Source: Bigelowiella natans CCMP2755 (Eukaryota > Cercozoa > Chlorarachniophyceae). From it: 64,000 nucleotides of DNA. The notes under the pieces were generated by a model. The model searched no databases. It saw only the letters and a program-made list of their open reading frames with translations, and was not told where the DNA came from. A program made the translations under genes and the position numbers. Of this stretch, positions 59,294-64,000 are shown piece by piece (within the stretch, counting starts at the first letter, position 1; every line of letters begins with the position of its first letter). Where the stretch lies: NCBI GenBank assembly GCA_000320545.1, contig ADNK01002641.1:1-64000 (forward strand), given 5' to 3'.

Positions 59294-59744
59294 TATTTAG
59301 TGTATTATCATCTCCGTGGCATTATGTGTCTACAGGGTGTATACTGGTGTGTGTAGCCTCTTGAGATAGTGAATGTAAAACTCATATTCAGCATACCCAT
59401 GTCTACATTGTGAGATCAAAATTTACAGATATACACTTTTACTGCCACTGCTCTCTAAGTTAGATAGGCTATTACCTGTGTAATGCTCCTTCTTCCAGAT
59501 GGGTACTGTTTTTTTTAGTTGGTCTATAGCCCAGTGAACAGCATTTAATGCTTCCTATCGTGTGTTGTATTATTGTTTCAATCATATTTATTCCACCATT
59601 GTAATAGTATTGTTTAAAGTTGTAACGACCATCATATACCAAAGCGATGCATAGAGGAAGAGTATGAGAAACTTTGTTCTTTTATTATCTATTCGACCGA
59701 TTCTACTTCCAATACTACTACTACTACTACTACTACAACAGCAT

Positions 59745-59781
<37 letters not shown>

Positions 59782-60002
59782 ACCATTACTACTGATCGTT
59801 AGTTAGCCTCTTTTTATACAAACTGTTGGCTATCTTCCATACTATCCAGCTCGACAACAATACAATTGGAATACAATATAAATGTGCTACCTTCCTATGA
59901 GGTGAAGATGCTGCAATCATCACGCTTGCTTGGCCGACAGGACAAACACCCAATCTAGTTGTGAAGTTATAAACAAATGGCGTTCATTAATTTAGTTGTT
60001 GT

Positions 60003-60044
<42 letters not shown>

Positions 60045-60575
60045 CTTTCATTTCAATAGGTCACAATTAGGCGCTTATTACAAACTAATCTTGGAGGGGG
60101 AAAACAACGAAAAATTGAGACGAATCAGCAAAAAATATTCTCTTTCTCTTTGAATCATCTGTAAGACCTATTCGCGACTCAATATATAAAATACTGGAAA
60201 AATAGTCTAATATTTCATTGTACTGTTAGCTGTTCCCATTATCAATAGATCACACGAAAATTGAAACCAAATATAAATATCACGCTGTTAAGTCTAAATT
60301 GTGTCATGTGGTTGCGTGCCAACCTATGAAGTATGACGATCTTTCTCATTTCAGTCCACGTGTTACGCATTTCTAAACAAATCTTTTTCATTTGCTTAAG
60401 AGCCATAGGAGCGTATGCCTTTGTTTCACACCAGAGCACCCATGGAAGAGTATACTTCAAACAGTTTGGTGGAAGTATTAGCTATCCCAGAAATAATGCT
60501 TGAGATGTGGAAGTAGTAGCAGCAACAGTTGCAGGAGAATAGTATACTAGTAATTTTGGTAGTAAAAATGTGGTG
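59025..60575. other. AT-rich, microsatellite-bearing spacer
   Basis: Holds (TA)n(GT)n near 59230-59292, ACT arrays near 59714-59781 and (TA)n near 60006-60041. I see no supported gene. Confidence 0.5.
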
Positions 60576-60783
60576 TAGTAGTAGTAGTAGTAGTAGTAGT
60601 AGTAACGATATTAATCAGCATTATCATCATCATCTCAGCAGCAGTAGCGGTAAAGATATCCTGTCTATTCTTACCTCATATGAGAGTTGTGTAACCGTTT
60701 TTCCTTGGAATGTGTTTCGTGTAGTTCCTACGAACGTCGCTATAGCACCGCAACATTCATCCACTGCCTACGATACAGAATTG
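60576..60783 (+). CDS. Orphan exon candidate
   Basis: After a GTA array, the frame reads SGKDILSILTSYESCVTVFP, WNVFRVVPTNVAIAPQHSS and TAYDTEL, then meets a GTGATA donor in phase 0. Possibly an exon of a gene continuing to the right. No partner exon was confirmed. Confidence 0.35.
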
Positions 60784-60997
60784 GTGATATATGTTAGGCA
60801 CCATGATTAGTACGATGGTATCATAAGTTACTTGTTCGAACGACATCATCACGGTTTAGTTTTATCATAATTTCACAGGAATGTATGGCGGCTCATCACT
60901 CCTCCTATATCATTATCATCATTTTATAAGCGAGATTTCGTCGCTATCATCATTATCATTATCATCACTATCTCTATTTTTTAATCCGCATCTGTGT

Positions 60998-61199
60998 AAT
61001 TTGCACCATGATCTCTGTGGATCTATCACTATTCGAATGCACTTGCTAGGATGTATTGTGGCTGCACATTTTGGTCAACTTCGATATCTAAGATGTAATG
61101 CACCATGATCTCTGTGGATCTATCACTATTCGAATGCACTTGCTAGGATGTAGTATTGTGGCTGCACATTTTGGTCAACTTCGATATCTAAGATGTAAT
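60998..61199. repeat. About 100-bp tandem duplication
   Basis: TTGCACCATGATCTCTGTGG (from about 61000) recurs from about 61097. Units differ by a GTA insertion (GGATGTATTG versus GGATGTAGTATTG) and otherwise match. On the minus strand each copy has an open stretch, DYILDIEVDQNVQPQY. Confidence 0.9.
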
Positions 61200-61345
61200 C
61201 AAGTGGCTGCTCACGGCACCAATTTAAGCAAGTCATCATCCTCTAATTTTGCGTACCTGATAGAAAAATGGATGATCAATATCTTTTTCTTCTTTTTCAT
61301 CATCAATGTTTGTATTTATTCACCACAAATTTCAATATTATACTC

Positions 61346-61666
61346 CTACGTGAGTTTTAAGTAATCGCCATCAGAGCAGTCGAGAAATTGATTTTTGTCC
61401 CCCCTACTCGCGCTGGTCCTCGTCGTATTCTTTGATTCCCCGTTCTTATCATCAGCAGAATTATAGTAGGAATGACGAGAGAAGACTTTCTTCTCGCCCA
61501 ATACGGCAACAAGAGTTCCAGAGAGTACGAATCCCAGTGCCACCCCAGCAGCAGCAGCAGCAGCAGCAGTAGCGATTGAAATTGAGGAAGAAGAATTTGA
61601 TGGTGATGATGACGATGATAGTGATGATGATGATGATCCCAAGTTTTGCCCATTTTTAGTTTGCAT
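61346..61666 (-). CDS. 3' end of a single-span membrane protein, unknown
   Basis: Minus-strand frame from an internal Met at 61666 to TAG at 61346-61348. It has a Ser-rich stretch, a hydrophobic span (AAAGVALGFVLSGTLVAVLG), then a charged tail ending LDCSDGDYLKLT. The frame stays open upstream to a possible acceptor near 61698, so this is probably the last exon of a longer gene. Further upstream a (CT)n array (61758-61796) marks noncoding DNA. The Ala and Ser runs come from trinucleotide repeats. Confidence 0.45.
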   Translation of the reverse strand: MQTKNGQNLGSSSSSLSSSSSPSNSSSSISIATAAAAAAAGVALGFVLSGTLVAVLGEKKVFSRHSYYNSADDKNGESKNTTRTSASRGDKNQFLDCSDGDYLKLT

Positions 61667-61752
61667 GATGATTAAATTAACAGTAGCAATGTTGCCTGTT
61701 GTTAGAAAGTTAATTATGTGATGAGTTACATCCTTGACTATCCAGCTACAGC

Positions 61753-61799
<47 letters not shown>

Positions 61800-62180
61800 T
61801 GCAATGGTGTCCACTCTACTAATTTCCTAGGACTTCCTGGACTTCCTACTACTACTTCTCTTGTATCGGAGAAAACATAACAAAAATTGAACAATTTCAC
61901 CACAAAATGATGATGATGTTTTAGACAAATAATGGCCTACTTTTTTTGGTAATTTTCGGATGCAAGGCATGCATGATGCTGTTTTTGGTAAACATTCGAG
62001 AAATCCCATTCAACTTTCAAAGTGGCAGCAAGAACAGCATGTTTTTCGCATCAAATCACAAGCAGGGCATGAAAAACAAGCAGGGCGTGAAAAAGTGCAT
62101 GGATTGTGGTGCTGACAAGTCCTTGCAACGAGTGTTGTTGAGGCTCTGCTGCATGCAAACGCCTGTCTCCCATGCGTGGT

Positions 62181-62232
62181 TCTGGCGCATGTAGATTTGA
62201 TCAACGCTTTGTTCATTGTTCTTTGTTCATTG
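62181..62232 (+). repeat. Second copy of a segment found inside the DNA transposon
   Basis: GATTTGATCAACGCTTTGTT and its flanks match 45322-45371 (GATTTGATCAATGCTTTGTT), both preceded by GGCGCATG. Confidence 0.8.
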
Positions 62233-62454
62233 TGCGAAGTTTTTGTTGTTCCACCACCATCAGTCAGACCATCTGTTCAACACGACGCTCAACAAAACAA
62301 CTGAAAAGCGTGAGTCAGACACAGTTCAGAAAGTTCTTGGTCAGAATGAACACCTCACGTGACATTGCCGATGGTCACGCTGCTTCCCAGCAGCTTTCAT
62401 GCCAACTTTCAAATCGTGCTGGTTTCAATGAAGATCAGTCCTCGCTGCACTCAG

Positions 62455-62515
62455 GTCGAGGCACTGCGTTTCGCACTTTGCAAGTGTCGTCGTCCAACAC
62501 TTTGGAAACCTCAAC
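62455..62515 (-). repeat. Dispersed island repeat, copy R3 (inverted)
   Basis: Reverse complement reads TTTCCAAAGTGTTGGACGAC then CACTTGCAAAGTGCGAAACG and CAGTGCCTCGACC, matching the copies at 26943 and 44796. Confidence 0.78.
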
Positions 62516-62609
62516 TTTCATCACCATTTCTTCCTTTTTTCTTGCTGGCTTGCCCAGTTGTGCGATGATCGCGCGCGATGGGCAAGGTCGTGACGTTGCT
62601 CTCAGCTCG

Positions 62610-62672
62610 AGCTAGCGAGGCTCTGCTGCGCGTTTCACGATTTGCAAGTTTCGTGCAACACTTTGGAGGCGT
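62610..62672 (-). repeat. Dispersed island repeat, copy R4 (inverted)
   Basis: Reverse complement reads CCTCCAAAGTGTTGCACGAA then ACTTGCAAATCGTGAAACGC. Confidence 0.7.
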
Positions 62673-63952
62673 GCCAGCGTGGTCGATCAACGATGTTCCT
62701 GAATTGTTGTTTTCCAGTTTCGTCACGCGTGCAATGACGACGCTTGCACCACACTCACTTGGCGTCCAATTGAGTCCAGAAGTGAGAGCGCACCCGGCGT
62801 GCACGTGGACTTCCCCTTCCCAACCCCTGGCCCCCTCCAACATCGCACGCTAGCACGGCCAATGAACTCGCTGAACAGTGCAATTCTGGTCGCCACGTCC
62901 AGCCACCTGCTGCCCTGGCGTGGAACGCTAGCACGTCTCTCACCCGCCCTGTCAGCTGTCAGCCTGACCCCTGCTTGGTGGTGGTCTGCAGTGGTCTCAA
63001 GTCATGCAGCAAGCTGGCAAGGTTGCCGCCACGCTTGGAACTTCGTTGTTTGAAAGTGTTTGCGATGCACCTTTTCAGCATCGCACCGGCACTGCTAGAC
63101 TGCCAGACACTGGAGCACTTTCCCAAACCAACACGAACAAGAGTCACCCCAACAAGACCTTCTTGAGCTTCGCTGGTTCGTTTCAATGACCCAGCTAGCT
63201 AGCTGGTGGCCCGCAGCAGAACAGCCGTGCACGCTGGTGCAATCAGCAATGCAGTGAGTGCCAGAGTGCTGGAACGTTTCTGCGGATCCATCGATCGATC
63301 TGGACACCTGGACTGGTGGATTGCACGCCCCTGTGCCCGCAGTGCCAGAGCAGCGCGCACGCACCCGATGCTTTGGCATGTCTGCCAGTCCAGTGTGTGG
63401 ACTCATGAGTCCATGCACGTGCACGCGCAAGAGAACACGTGCACCCGTGCACACCACTCACCCACGCTGCACTTGAAAAGCACACGTGCTCTGTTCACAT
63501 CCACACACGCACCAAACAAGCTGCGACACGTGCACCAAAATTGCCAAGTGCAGCGGCACACGTGCAGTTGCAGGCACGTGTGAACTGGATGATGCACACG
63601 TCGCAGACGGCACGCATCAGCGCACGCATGTGCGTGGACTCACAAGTCCGTGTGCCAGACTGGACTGGCAAGCCAGCTAGCAGTGGGCCACGCTGGTCCG
63701 CGAATCATCACGCAATGATTCACAACGGACATCGCCAATGATGATGTTGCATCATGGAATGATCATGCAATGAAATTCATCACATCGTGATTTTGCGCCG
63801 TTGAACAAAGGTCGACATCAGCATTGAGCAACGGGCATGCGAGATGGAGGCAGTCGATGCACCCCAAAACAACCAAGCGAACTGACGTTGCCGAACATTG
63901 CAATTGGTGGGTGGCAGGGAGCAGACGGCGAGTGCAAGACCCCAACAAAACC

Positions 63953-64000
63953 ATGACAGCAGCAGAGAAGCTCAAGCTCATGGAAGCACTTCGAATCGAT
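63953..64000 (+). CDS. Possible start of an ORF running off the window
   Basis: ATG at 63953 opens MTAAEKLKLMEALRID and is still open at the last base. Too short to judge. It could be a gene or another element's first frame. Confidence 0.2.
   Translation, partial: MTAAEKLKLMEALRID

Larger units (their letters stand above)
61910..64000. other. Repeat-rich island 7, to the window end
   Basis: GC-richer DNA with island words and at least two inverted copies of the dispersed repeat. No complete gene is recognised. Confidence 0.5.

Noticed and set aside
61346-61903. Full 185-codon minus-strand frame as one gene
   Set aside because: The upstream half reads through a (CT)n array giving an Arg-Glu run. 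Only the part below about 61700 looks coding.

Overview
The window reads as nuclear DNA of a photosynthetic eukaryote, most likely an alga with a secondary plastid. Genes are cut into many short exons with GT..AG introns. Introns and spacers are crowded with microsatellites (GA, CA, TA, ATC, GTA, AAC). One gene is the photosystem II assembly factor Psb27, with a signal-peptide-like start, a transit-like stretch and a twin-arginine lumen signal. A chlorarachniophyte would fit this leader and the intron density, but the sequence does not prove the lineage. There are no bacterial operons, CRISPR arrays, rRNA genes or convincing tRNA genes.

Layout. 0.5-3.7 kb (+): 3' part of a protein with two SPRY-like domains. 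4.1-6.7 kb: repeat-rich island with an ankyrin pseudogene. 6.8-8.2 kb (+): small gene with a coding 29-residue tandem repeat. 9.7-13.1 kb (-): two poorly known multi-exon genes. 15.2-22.7 kb (+): a complete 19-exon cation/Ca2+ exchanger of the SLC24 type. 23.2-26.6 kb: short genes or exons whose strand is hard to settle; one minus-strand 3' end is well supported. 28.0-28.8 kb (-): a secreted, sequon-rich intronless ORF. 30.0-33.7 kb (-): an unidentified membrane-protein gene. 35.3-37.0 kb (+): Psb27, four exons. 38.1-44.6 kb (-): a full-length Ty3/gypsy-order LTR retrotransposon with a 5-bp target duplication. 45.1-46.0 kb: a 962-bp inverted-repeat DNA element with an 8-bp target duplication. 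47.5-57.5 kb (+): a class I alpha-1,2-mannosidase (GH47) spread over about 30 tiny exons. 57.5-64 kb: islands, a few orphan exons and a short minus-strand membrane-protein 3' end.

Exon models were built by hand from splice sites, reading phase and family motifs. The exchanger, Psb27 and mannosidase models keep phase through every accepted junction. Where phase did not close I say so. Two textures alternate: AT-rich, microsatellite-laden gene territory, and more GC-rich islands full of CATGC, TGCATG and GCTAGC words that hold the mobile elements and a shared dispersed repeat. The genes are not functionally linked to one another: plastid (Psb27), secretory pathway (mannosidase) and membrane transport (exchanger) functions simply lie side by side, as is usual in a eukaryotic nucleus.
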